Assembly: GCA_008802785.1 (NCBI GenBank)
Contig: VUYT01000014.1
Location: 124,001 to 188,000, forward strand
DNA: 64,000 bases
Direction of reading: 5' to 3'
Origin: Symmetrospora coprosmae
Taxonomy: Eukaryota; Basidiomycota; Cystobasidiomycetes; Symmetrosporaceae
Part shown: positions 19,948-29,557 of the stretch, piece after piece
Position numbering within the stretch: the first letter of the stretch is position 1
Layout of the letters: each line of letters starts with the position of its first letter
Program-made: the position numbers and the translations under genes
Notes under the pieces: generated by a model
Database searches by the model: none
What the model was told of the DNA's origin: nothing
The model's input: only the letters and a program-made list of their open reading frames with translations

Positions 19948-22051
19948 ATGGTCAGACAGCACGTCCTGCGGCATCCTCTGCTGCTCATCGCTGCTATCGT
20001 CGCCTTCTCGCTCCTGCTGTGGAGAACGGGCAGCCCTGGCGCTGCTGTCGAACCTGGACCTCATGCTCGGACTGCGTCGACGCGCGACCCAGACAGCACA
20101 CCTCTGGCCTTTGCCGATGGACACGGCAATGCTGACTTCGACAACACCCTGTCGCGCATCCGTCTACCCACGCCCAACTCACACGTGCGCACGCTCAAGC
20201 CCGAGGAAGCCTTCTCCGAGCGCTCTGGCCTGTTGGTTCTTCAGGATGTAGCGCGACCAGGCGTCGTCCCGTCAAACACGGTCGAGCATCCCATCCTGCA
20301 CCTCATCAGGTCGGCAAAGCTCAAATGGGAGGCAAAGCTGCAGAGCCAGAGCAGGGACGTGCGCCAGGCCGTGGCGACTTACCGTCGAAAATACGGGCGA
20401 GCGCCACCAAAAGGTTTTGAGAAGTGGTGCGTTCCATGCTTGACTCGCATACGCATCTGCTGAACCGCGTTTCACAGGTTCCAGTTCGCCAAGGAGAATG
20501 GCGTCATCCTGCTGGACGACTTTGACCAGATCAACCGTGACATCCTGCCCTTTCTAGGGATGCCCTCAAAGCCCTTGCAAGACCGCGCGCGTCGCATGGT
20601 CGAAGACACGGGCAACTATTACTACCAAGGCAGCTTCACTATGCACATCAGCAACGGTCGGCTCGCCAAAGTGACTGGCGGCGAGGCGGGCCACTCGCGC
20701 GTAGCGGAACAGACAGGCCTCATTGAGCGATTCGTCCACCTCTTGCCCGATATGAACGTCACCATCTGGGTGCACGATACTCCTGTTATGCACATGAGCG
20801 GCGAGAAGCGCGAAGAATTGGAGGGACTCGCCAAGCAAGGCAAGAGTGAGTCGACGTCACCGGGTCCGAGGCATATAGACTGATGTAGTATCTGTAACAA
20901 CAGCCCTCTCCCAGGACCGATGGGATGATTGGGGCGATCCAGCAGAATTCGTTGGGTGGGAGGCATTCTGCGCCCCTTCGAGCCAAATGCGCAACGCTGT
21001 AGGAGGTCTCACGTCTGCGCATTTCCCGGACCCATCCTTCATCGTCGACCACTACCTCGCTTCGGATTTCTGCAACCACCCGGCGAACATTCCCCTGCAC
21101 AGCCTGTCAAACAACTACGGCGTCGGACCACGCGCTGTCCTGCCGCATCCGCTCTTCTCGCACTCCAAGACGTCGCTGTATGCCGACATCCTCGTCACGC
21201 CGCTAGAGCAGTATGACACGCTTGTTGGGCCCGATCCAGACTGGGAAGAGAAGACTGGCAATAAGATCCTTTGGCGCGGGAGTACGACAGGCTCCCGCTA
21301 TGACCGCGGCATCATCTGGCGGAGCACGCAGCGCGTCCGGCTGGCACTGCTCACGAACTCCGATAGACACGATATCAACCGAACAGTATACACGACAGCT
21401 TCCGACGGGAGTACGCTCCATTCCTTCGACGCACCTCTAGCCAGCCTCAACCCGGGCTACTTTGACGTGCTGTTCACGGGCGAGCCGCTGCAGTGCACCG
21501 ACGGCGCATGCGAGGCCATGCTGCGGCATCTGCCGTTCGCCAAAGAGAGCATGACCGCCGAGGAAGCCAATACGTACAAGTACATACTCGACGTCGACGG
21601 CAACGGGTGGAGTGGACGCTTCCATCGCCTGATGAGCTCAAAAGCGGCCGTGCTCAAGAGTCAGGGCTACATCGAGTGGTGGACGGACCGGATACAGCCC
21701 TGGGTGCACTACATACCCATCAAGCTCGACTACAGCGATCTGCAGTGCGTTCCTCGCATTGCGCTAGAAGCGTAAGCGATACGCCCGATCTGACCTCTAC
21801 CTGATTTATGCTGCATCCCGCTTGCGTACGCGCTGCGCAGCTCGGTCGCGTCGTTCTTCATTGGAGACACCCACACGTCTGGTCACGACACATTGGCTCG
21901 TGAGATCGGGTTGGCCGGAAAAGAGTGGGCGGAGCAGCACTGGCGGCGAGCCGACATGGAAGCTACGATGTTCCGCCTGTACCTCGAGTACGCCCGCGTC
22001 ATCGAACGGGATGCAGACGACCCTCACAGCATGGACTATGTTGGCTTCTAG
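19948..22051 (+). CDS. GT90 (CAP10-type) glycosyltransferase, type II membrane protein
   Basis: Golgi-type glycosyltransferase of the CAP10/KTEL family; in Cryptococcus, relatives act in capsule and glycan xylosylation, but the substrate here is unknown. Exons 19948-20426, 20478-20845, 20904-21744 and 21841-22051 (1899 bases, 632 residues). The N-terminal signal anchor is LLLIAAIVAFSLLLW, followed by a Pro/Ser stem. The catalytic part shows NKILWRGSTTGSRY, KYILDVDGNGWSGRFHRLMSSKAAVLKS and HYIPIKLDYSDL, the family core. Intron 1 is only 51 bases. The last donor is ambiguous: GT at 21745 gives YSDLHSVASFF, while GT at 21774 would add ten residues. A decayed copy of exon 2 lies 4.6 kb upstream. 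Confidence 0.92.
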
Positions 22052-23231
22052 GTCATGCAGTCCATGCAAGTCAGCAGGAGGCACCTGCCAATGCCGAAAG
22101 CGGCCCCCGCCCAGCAGGTCGGGCCCACATACTCCCAAGAATGCACAAATTCACCGGTCGGTCAAGCTACGAGCCCACTGCAAATGCGCTTGTGTGCGAG
22201 TTCACCAAAAAGGTGCTCTCCGACGTAGGTAGCTGACCGGGCCTGCGTGTAGCAGTTACGGTATCCGGATGGGGCGAGCCGATCGCATGCAGGACAACAA
22301 GGGCATGTACCGGCTTCGGTATAGCAGCAGCATTGGAGGAGAGTACGTGTTATACAGGTCCTAATTTGACCCGCCAAGAAGCAGGGCACCTGGCTGCGTC
22401 TCAGCGTGTTCTCCTGCCGAAGCAATCGCGTCTACACCAGCCTTCGCACCCGCGATGAATTGCGCATGCACCTTTGCCTTGCCTGGTGCAGACTGGTCCT
22501 TGTTGCCGCTGTCTCCCGACTGCTTGCGTCGCTGCGGCCTTGCTGTTCGTGCTGTCACTTTCGATTGGGCTTTCACGGCGAGCACTGATCGAGGATCGGC
22601 ACACTCTGACGATCTCTCCGCCTTGTCGATCTCCGGACGCGCCCTGTGCCTGCCGATCCTGGACACTCCAGTCGTCCAGCAACCAGCCTTTCCAGGCCAG
22701 GCATTCGGGACAGGAGAGAGCTGCACCAGCGTTTGAAGCAGCTTCTGTGACCGTGCTTTCTCTATGTAGCCTGTTGCGCATTCCGCCCTTTCCCAGCTTT
22801 GTCCGCGTAGAAGCGAGTGTCGCGGCCCCCCCTTTCTTCGGGTGTCAGGCACCGGCACAGCTCGGGGTGATGCACCGGCCGGTGATGCGGGGCCATCAGG
22901 AGGCAATCAGGGACAGCGGCGATGTCCGCGCACAGGCCTCACTGGGCATCGAGCGTACATTCACGTGATGGAGGCCCGGAATGGGCAAGCATCCCTCTCC
23001 GACAGTCGATGGCGTGTCCGTGACGTCTTCGAGCCACCGCTCCTGCCCGGACTACATAAACCGGCCTGTCCAACGCGACTCTGCTCTCCTTTCCTTCTCA
23101 TCCAATAAAATAAACACCCCCTATCTCCCCTACTCCATCCAACCCAAGTGAGTCGCGTCGCACAAGTCAGACCTGCGCTGTCTCCACCTTCTGACCTGTC
23201 CTGCCTCTTCACCTTCTAGCCCATAGTAAAC
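22052..23231. other. 1.2-kb intergenic region
   Basis: Between GT90 and the KGG-repeat gene. Both strands hold only short frames with no recognisable motif. The distal part is the long upstream region of the next gene, which would fit stress-type regulation; that is inference. Confidence 0.45.
23052..23112 (+). promoter_or_regulatory. Possible core promoter of the KGG-repeat gene
   Basis: An ACATAAAC motif near 23054 and a CCAATAAAATAAAC motif near 23102 are the only AT-rich elements in GC-rich surroundings. They lie about 120-180 bases before the start and are followed by a pyrimidine-rich leader (CTATCTCCCCTACTCC). Confidence 0.35.
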
Positions 23232-23645
23232 ATGTCCGGAGGTGTCGATGAGAACGGTGTTCACTTGCGCAAGGTGCGTCTGCATAATATCACCCGTGAT
23301 CCGCTCCCATGCTGACCTGCTGGCCTCGCTTCACAGGACGGCGAGCCCGACAAGCGCTTCTCGAGCGAGCATGGCTTCGGTGCCGACCGCGAGCGCGCCT
23401 CTGAGGAGGGCAAGAAGGGTGGATCCACTCAGCCGGGTGAGTGCTTCTCCTCACCATTACCATAACTGCCTGCTGCGCTCACACACCTCCCTCTTCGCCT
23501 CACAGACGAGGTCTACAAGCCGTCCGAGCACGACGGTCTCCGCGAGGATGGCCAGCCGGACAAACGCAAGTCGTCCGAGCACGGCTTTGGCGCTGACCGA
23601 GAGCGTGCCAGCGAGGAGGGCAAGAAGGGAGGCCAGACCTCGTAA
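23232..23645 (+). CDS. Small hydrophilic KGG-repeat (Con-10/LEA-like) protein
   Basis: Exons 23232-23273, 23337-23436 and 23506-23645 (282 bases, 93 residues). The protein is almost wholly hydrophilic. It contains two near-identical repeats of about 29 residues: DG-E/Q-PDKR-F/K-SSEHGFGADRER, then ASEEGKKGG. One lies in exon 2 and one in exon 3. The GF...E.GKKGG core resembles the KGG motif of fungal conidiation protein Con-10 and of plant group-1 LEA (Em) proteins, which accumulate in desiccation and stress. Assignment is by motif likeness only. The exon-per-repeat layout suggests origin by exon duplication. Confidence 0.75.
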
Positions 23646-24179
23646 AGCACTGCTCTGAGGCAGGCGCTGCCCGTCATACCTACCATGTGTTTCAGCGATA
23701 CCAGCCGTTTTCCATAACTATCTTGTAGCCACTATTCGCTGCCAATCAAGCACACTTACAATATGATTCAGCTTTATTCAGCTTTACTTCTGGTGAACCT
23801 CACTACTTTGCCCGCTTCATTGTAAGCAGATTACAGACTTCGAGTCGGAATCCAGCTCTGCATTGGTGAGTGTGGTCCTCAACCCTGCTGCGCGCATACT
23901 GCACGCCGCACAGGGTGCTACTGGTACATACAGCTACACACGAGCGACATTGGAAAAGAAAGGCAGATGGCTAGAAATGTGAGGAGTCCAGCTGGATCCG
24001 GCATGAGCAAAGCACTTTCTGTTTCCGAGGCGAAGGTAGCCATCTCAGACAGCTCGCGGCTTCGGGGTGCCTGGCCGGGTCGGAGGCCTAGAGAAGGCAG
24101 GCGTGCGGGTCATGGGTCGCTGCTTGGTGTCCTCGTCCGCTTCTTCTGCCGATTGTGCGTCTATAGTGCGATAGATACG
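23646..24179. other. Intergenic, convergent 3' ends
   Basis: No gene seen. AT-richer sequence at 23690-23830 fits 3' UTR and termination of the KGG-repeat gene. Confidence 0.45.
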
Positions 24180-24557
24180 TCAGCCGGATCTGCGGACAGC
24201 CTTCGAGCCTCCTGCGACTGCTGGCCCATCCCCAGAGGCGAGAAACTGACAGTCAATACGGATGGGATCCCAGAGCATGGCGTCAAAGAGGTACGAGACG
24301 CTCTCCCCGTAGTGCGACCGGCGGATAGTTTCTGCGAGGACGTGCGAGATGTCCACCATCTTGACCTTGTCACATCCGGCGAGGTGGTCTTCCTGAGGCA
24401 GCGTGTTGGTGACCACCAGCTGCGAGATGTGCGAGTTCTCGATCTTCTCGAGCGCGTTGGATGACAGGATCCCATGCGTCACGAGCGCCACGACCGAGGT
24501 CGCGCCCGCCTTCTCAAGGTTGTCGGCAGCGAGAGCGAGCGTGCCGCACGTGTCGGC
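24180..24557 (-). CDS. Ribose-phosphate pyrophosphokinase, C-terminal exon only
   Basis: PRPP synthetase makes phosphoribosyl pyrophosphate for purine, pyrimidine, His and Trp synthesis. Only the last ~125 residues are here: ADTCGTLALAADNLEKAGA (the phosphoribosyl-binding end), ALVTHGILSSNALEKIENS, LVVTNTLPQEDH and HYGESVSYLF. The exon begins after a clean CTTGCAG acceptor at 24558-24564 (minus strand). Upstream is a C26-GG-C35 tract, and then no earlier PRS exon is seen: neither the N-terminal FSGNSHP-type segment nor the DDI catalytic part occurs in the 880 bases before the next gene. The C-terminus also runs ~28 residues past the usual end, so another short intron may exist there. Either the gene is broken or the assembly is misjoined at the homopolymer. 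Confidence 0.8.
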   Translation of the reverse strand, partial: ADTCGTLALAADNLEKAGATSVVALVTHGILSSNALEKIENSHISQLVVTNTLPQEDHLAGCDKVKMVDISHVLAETIRRSHYGESVSYLFDAMLWDPIRIDCQFLASGDGPAVAGGSKAVRRSG

Positions 24558-24563
24558 CTGCAA

Positions 24564-24600
<37 letters not shown>

Positions 24601-24626
24601 GGGGGGGGGGGGGGGGGGGGGGGGGG
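24564..24626. repeat. G35-CC-G26 homopolymer tract
   Basis: Thirty-five G, then CC, then twenty-six G on the plus strand. On the minus strand it forms an extreme polypyrimidine tract directly before the 3' splice site of the PRS exon. It could be genuine, or a sequencing/assembly artefact at a misjoin. Confidence 0.9.
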
Positions 24627-25443
24627 CCGCCATGGCGCGCCTGAAGAGGCCACACGATGGCCACAGGAAGACGCATCGAGCCTCATCGATATCCCTCGAC
24701 CTGCCGGTACCGTATGATGGATGACCAACGCCAGTGATGCTTGCGCGTGCACTCGGCGCCGACACGGTTTCGCTTATGCCCGCTATCTCCGCTTTGGCCG
24801 CTGCTGACGTTCTCGGATCCGCTCGGGTCTGCGAGACGTACGAGCACGAGCAGCAGCCTGAACAGCTTCTTCCTGGTGATTCCTTCATCTCTCAAGCACT
24901 TAGACGCAGCTCCAGGCCCATAAGTGGGACGTTAGCGTCTCATCGCGCTCGATACGGTAGCCGACTTCGCCTCACGTCATAGCCGACTCCGACTCCGCCA
25001 CGTGAGGGCCCTTCACACGTAAGCTCACCCTGACACATCTTTGGGCGCACCAGCGGGCGAATCCGAAGCGCAGCCCGGTAGGCACAATAGACAGTCAGGT
25101 AATTGACGCAATCGTACACCCTCCCGATCTGGTGCGACTGGTACGCCCGCCCGCTGCCAAGTCGCGTACAGCCTTCTCGCTCTCGCTCTCGCTCTCGCTG
25201 ACGACGCGTCTTCCTCCCTGACTCCTCCTTGCCTCCGCAACTGCACGCCGATACATACAGCAGTATACGCGCCAATACACAATACGTCCAAATCGCCTCT
25301 CCTTCCGACGGCTCTGTGTCGGACTACCAAACGACCACTTCTCCGCCTGGCCCAGCACGACCACCGCCTCGCAGTGCCTCCTGCAAAGGGACGGTCAGCT
25401 CAGATCGCAGCTGCCTGCCACCCTGGCTCTGTCCTCCTCCAGC
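24627..25443. other. Gene-free stretch beyond the homopolymer
   Basis: Where the missing PRS exons should lie, none is seen on either strand. The right part should hold the promoter of the next gene. A minus-strand frame near 25030-25140 looks somewhat protein-like but is not recognisable. Confidence 0.5.
25175..25198. repeat. (TCTCGC)4 microsatellite
   Basis: Four tandem copies of a hexamer. On the minus strand it produces a spurious Arg-Glu repeat frame. Confidence 0.85.
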
Positions 25444-26865
25444 ATGACAAGCACTCTCAAGCGGACACGGGAGGAACCAGTAGCGGCCAGTCACGCCCCT
25501 GCCTCCTCGCACTGGAGACCTCCGCAGACGTCCAAACCAGCCCGTAATTCCCCTCGTTCACACAGGAAAGTGCAGATACCGCCCTGTACGACCGCTCAAC
25601 CATCTGAATCGGCAGCAACGTTCAAGAATCTCGACTATCGGGCAATAGCAAAGTGAGAACTTGCGCTTCGAGTTCATACGGACGCGTCCTGGTCTGGAAC
25701 ATGGCGCTGATCCACCGCATCTGCTCGTTGTCTCAGCGTCTTGGATGCCTTCGAAGACAGCCTGATGCGCTCAATCCTGGATGCGCACCCTGCTGTCAGC
25801 TACCCCGGGCCGGATGTCTCGCAAGCCTTACCATTGGATGCAGGCTGGGACCCGATGTCACGCCGCCCTTCCTCGTCGTCTTGCTCGGCTCTGGACATCG
25901 ATCTCGATAGTTCGAGCAGCAGCAGTTCGTTCGCCTTCAGCCCGCCGCCGGGGAGTCCTGCCTCGTCCTTCGAGTGCGAGGACGAACCTCCGCTATGGGC
26001 GTCTGCGCTGAAGCACGATGCCTTCCTCGTGGACCCGCCGCCGCTCTTGTTGTCTCACGTGGACGGGCGCCATGGCAGCGGGTATGCGCGCAATGCTCGC
26101 GGGACATCACGAGACGCTGGCAGCCATACAAGAGGTAGCGATACGAGCCAGACCAGCAGCGCAGTCGGCCAGTCTCTGTCGCCTTACTTCGCATCCGTCG
26201 CCTCAATGGCATACCCAACGAGTACAGACGCTTCTTGGCCGGTCTCGTCCATTGACGAATCGAGCCAATCTTCGAGCGCGTTGTTTGCGCGGCCGGATCC
26301 TGGTGTCCAGCTAGAAGTCTCGCCAGAGTACGAGGAGTCCGAGGGCTATCCGTGGCTAGCGAGACCCTCCTTGCGTCTTCTACAGCAGAATGGCCGCGAG
26401 GCCTATCCGGATGGTATGGGACGGAGGCCGTTACTCTCTGCCCCTCTACAACGAAGGGGCTCACAATGCCGCGCCCAGTCCAAGCCAGAGAGCACATCTG
26501 TGATGCCTGATGGTGTCGAGCCGACCTGGCAACCTCTCCAACCTGTAGGCGACATCGTTGTGCCCTCGCCCGGCAGATACCGGGACGGAAACCACAGCGG
26601 TAGCAACGGCCTTGCCTCGCCGTCCCCGCTTCCATCATTCCCGCCACTTTCGACGCTGCCGGCCTCCTGCTCCTCCACCGTACTGTCAACCCTACCTCAC
26701 CTTCCGCCCATGCCACCGTCTTCGCTGGATCCCTCGAGAAGAGGCACCGTGACTGCGCGGTACACGCGAGGGATGATGACGGCACAGGATGCGGCGAGAA
26801 GCTATCCAGGGGAGTGGGGCGAGGGTGAGCCGGCTTGGACTGGGGAAGCATGCTTTCTGTGCTGA
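25444..26865 (+). CDS. Unrecognised Ser/Pro-rich protein
   Basis: Exons 25444-25652 and 25737-26865 (1338 bases, 445 residues). Most is disordered and Ser/Pro-rich with Ser runs (SSSSSSSFAFSPPPGS). The start is basic (TLKRTREEP), and a short helical segment spans the junction (FKNLDYRAIAKNVLDAFEDSL). The C-terminus ends AWTGEACFLC. No domain was recognised; the composition fits a regulatory nuclear or cytosolic protein. The intron has clear GTGAGA and CTCAG ends, and the open frame runs 1.1 kb, so a real gene is likely. Confidence 0.7.
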
Positions 26866-27197
26866 GGCGGACGCTTTCTCACACCACATAGCCTTTCGCT
26901 GAACCATGACTAGCGAGCGTTCGCAAGTGCAGCCCGCGTGGTGTGTATGGCAAGGATGACCTTACGTGAGGAGGAGGAGTTGCCATCCGCAGCTGTGCGA
27001 TACCCAGCCGTTCGAGCTCCCATGCTGTACGCGACGTATCTACCTATACAGCATGCTACCCTTGTGCATCAGAGATCAAGCTCATCGAGCGAGGTCGTCC
27101 ATTGCCTTGGTGGCGAGTGTTTCTCGTGTGCCATTCGCGAGTCTCTGGCTCTCCCACTCTGGCTGCTTCCAAGCCAACACCCAGATCCTTGCCCGAG
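26866..27197. other. Intergenic, no gene seen
   Basis: Between two genes on the same strand; expected 3' UTR plus promoter. Nothing else noted. Confidence 0.4.
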
Positions 27198-29541
27198 ATG
27201 AACGAATCGTTCTACTACGATGCGAGCTCGACGCCCGCGAATTCGATGTTCTTGCGCCCCAACGAGAACGGCAACGGTACGGACGATGACGTCCGGTCGA
27301 GTCGCTACGAGTATGTCCCGGCGTCGACCAGTGCAAGTACCAGCGGAAGCCGGGCGGGAGGGCCATTGCCATTGCCATTGCCATTGCCAGCAGACTCGTC
27401 GCAAGAGTGGGTGGAGGAGACGGGCTCGGCATCGTCCGGCGACACGTCCGAGCTGGTGCAGGCAAGCACGGTGCGGTATCGCGTCAAGAGCCCGAAGAAG
27501 GACGTGCGGATGAACAGCACTGGCAGCGGCGGCCGCTCTGGCAGGGCAGGCGGGGCCGGGAGCACGCCAAAGAGCTCGAGGATCAGGAAGGACAGCTCGT
27601 CAACGCAGAGCACACCCAGAGCGTCGACGTCCTCTACGCCGAATGTGGCTCTGAAGCGCAGGAACCGCCAGCCGCGCGAGACCGCTGAAGGCGAGCCGGC
27701 GGGCTCAAGCTTCGTCTGGGGACGTGCAACCCCGCGAGGCAGGGAAATGGAAGCTTCATACGGTCCTAGCTGGCAATTCTCCTGGCTTTGTGAGTCGCCC
27801 CTGTCTGTGTAGAGCTGCTTCAGGCTGACCCGACTTGCCATCACGTGGCAGCCCACACATTGCGACCTCTCCGCCTCATCGTATCCCTCATCTTCTCGCT
27901 GCTGGGCATTGCGCTCTCCCCAGTAGCCAACGCGCTATCCGCCGCCTTCCTCGTCCTGTTCATCGTCGTCGCGCTATTCTATGGCATACGCTCGCAGCTG
28001 GGCACCCTCACCTCGTCCCTCCTTCTCCCTGCATCCACCCTGCTGCTCTCGCCCTTCTCTGGCGTTGCATACCTGCATCCGACATCGCTCAAGACCGCCT
28101 GGTGTGCAAACGTTGGACTCGGATGCGAAGCGCAACCGCTGCCGCTGGCCAGGCTGGCGCGAACGGTTTCGGATCAGGCCATCCAGGCGCACGACATCTT
28201 CACTGCAGTCGTAGCGCTCGGCAACCCAGCCAATCTCGGGCTGCATCACACAGAGTGCGTACACGTCCTTTTCTTAAGGCAGGGCAGTCGCCATTCGTGG
28301 GGCTGATCCCGCTCATTCCTGCGGCATGCTTGCAGAGTCTGGGAGCTGGCAGTAGCCGTCAAGGCGACGAGCGGGCTAGAGAACAAGGATCGCCTCGGCA
28401 ATACGCTCAAAGAGCTTGGAGACATGACCCGAGACGTCAAGGACGCCATGACTGGCCTTAATGCCCAGGGCATCAACAGCTTCAGCTGGATCCTGCACGA
28501 GGTAAGCACACATTCCTAGACAGACAATCTAGTAACATTCAGACAATCTAGTAACATTCGCTGACAGACCCGTGCTATCCTTCCCGCAGTTCTCTCGCAT
28601 CGAAAAGACGCTCGAACTCCTGCAGACCAAGCCATCGCGGTACAAGGCCGAGGACGTTTCTCGGCAGCTCGATGCGCTCTTTGAGCATCTCACGTCCGAC
28701 CTGTCGTCGCTGCTGAGCGAGATTCAGGGCGCGATCCCGCTCGCGGCGCGCGCTTCGGACCTGGGCGGGCGCGTCATGTTTGAGCTGGGAACCGAGCACG
28801 CCCGCCTGAACCGCGAGCGAGAGGACATGCCCCTCTGGCGCAAGCTCGCCGAGATCAACAGCTTTAGCTCGCGCCAGCTCAGCAGGGACCTGCAGCTCAC
28901 GGGCGATAGCGTCTCGAACATGAAGACGACGCGAAAGAGCCTCGAGAATGCGAGGTCGTTCCTCATCGGGTACCGAGATCAGGGTGCGTGCAGGTCCCGC
29001 GGCACTGGGTCTCCTCGCCTTGCTTTGAGGCTGACAATGCATGGTGCACCTGCCGTCAATCAGTCTCGTACTTCAAGGCGTCCGTTGTCGGCTTTCACAT
29101 CTCTGACCACGGCTTGGACCCCGAAGACGAGGTCGCCGCGCTGCGCAGCATTATGTCCAAGTTCGAGCAGTCGGTGGACGAGGCAAAGAGGTCAGTCAGC
29201 CCAGCTGGAGCCAGAGCCGGTGCGCAGCAACAAATGCTGGACGGCTCGGAGCCATAGGAGAAACAGACCAGCACATCGATTTCGGCTTCCACATTACGCA
29301 GATCGTTCAGCGTACGAGCACCCTCATCGTTATATATGCTTTGCAAGGCCTATCTTTTATCGTGGCTGTTCCGAGCATTCGCTATGCGATGCACCGCACA
29401 GTATCCGACAGTTTGCGTTTGTGGAGCCAGCGAGTTGATCTTTCCAGCCATCGCACGATCTCCCTGCGCTGCTGGTCACAGCCGCGTGTACATACTGTAG
29501 CGCGTGATGAGCGAAGCGACACTGCCGAGAAGCTGGCGTGA
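27198..29541 (+). CDS. Unrecognised membrane-anchored coiled-coil protein
   Basis: Exons 27198-27789, 27852-28254, 28336-28501, 28590-28983, 29064-29219 and 29267-29541 sum to 1986 bases (661 residues). The N-terminal ~195 residues are disordered and basic, with a PLPLPLPLP run and KRRNRQPR (possible nuclear signal). Two adjacent hydrophobic helices follow (LIVSLIFSLLGIALSPVANAL and a second). Then comes a ~270-residue helical, coiled-coil-prone region (SRIEKTLELLQTKPSRYKAE, DLQLTGDSVSNMKTTRKSLE). A last hydrophobic helix, STLIVIYALQGLSFIVAV, lies near the C-terminus. The layout suggests an ER or nuclear-envelope protein, but I do not recognise it. The last junction is tentative: a 47-base intron is assumed because it alone keeps the final helix in frame; read-through instead stops at 29257. 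Confidence 0.65.
27363..27386. repeat. (CCATTG)4 coding microsatellite
   Basis: Hexamer repeat in exon 1 of the coiled-coil gene, encoding alternating Pro-Leu. Confidence 0.85.
28521..28558. repeat. 19-base tandem duplication inside an intron
   Basis: CAGACAATCTAGTAACATT occurs twice head to tail within the intron 28502-28589 of the coiled-coil gene. It duplicates the likely branch-site region. Confidence 0.85.
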
Positions 29542-29557
29542 CAGATGCTTTGTATCT

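Noticed and set aside
24403-24752. Poly-Gly and poly-Pro open frames
   Set aside because: They are translations of the G homopolymer and have no other coding character.
25095-25364. Arg/Glu-repeat protein
   Set aside because: The repeat arises from the (TCTCGC)4 microsatellite; surrounding sequence is not conserved-looking.
25937-26851. 304-residue minus-strand frame
   Set aside because: Mirror of the Ser/Pro-rich gene; the plus strand has the spliced, longer and more protein-like reading.
28521-28558. Possible CRISPR-like or mobile repeat
   Set aside because: Only two adjacent copies without spacers, inside a fungal intron.
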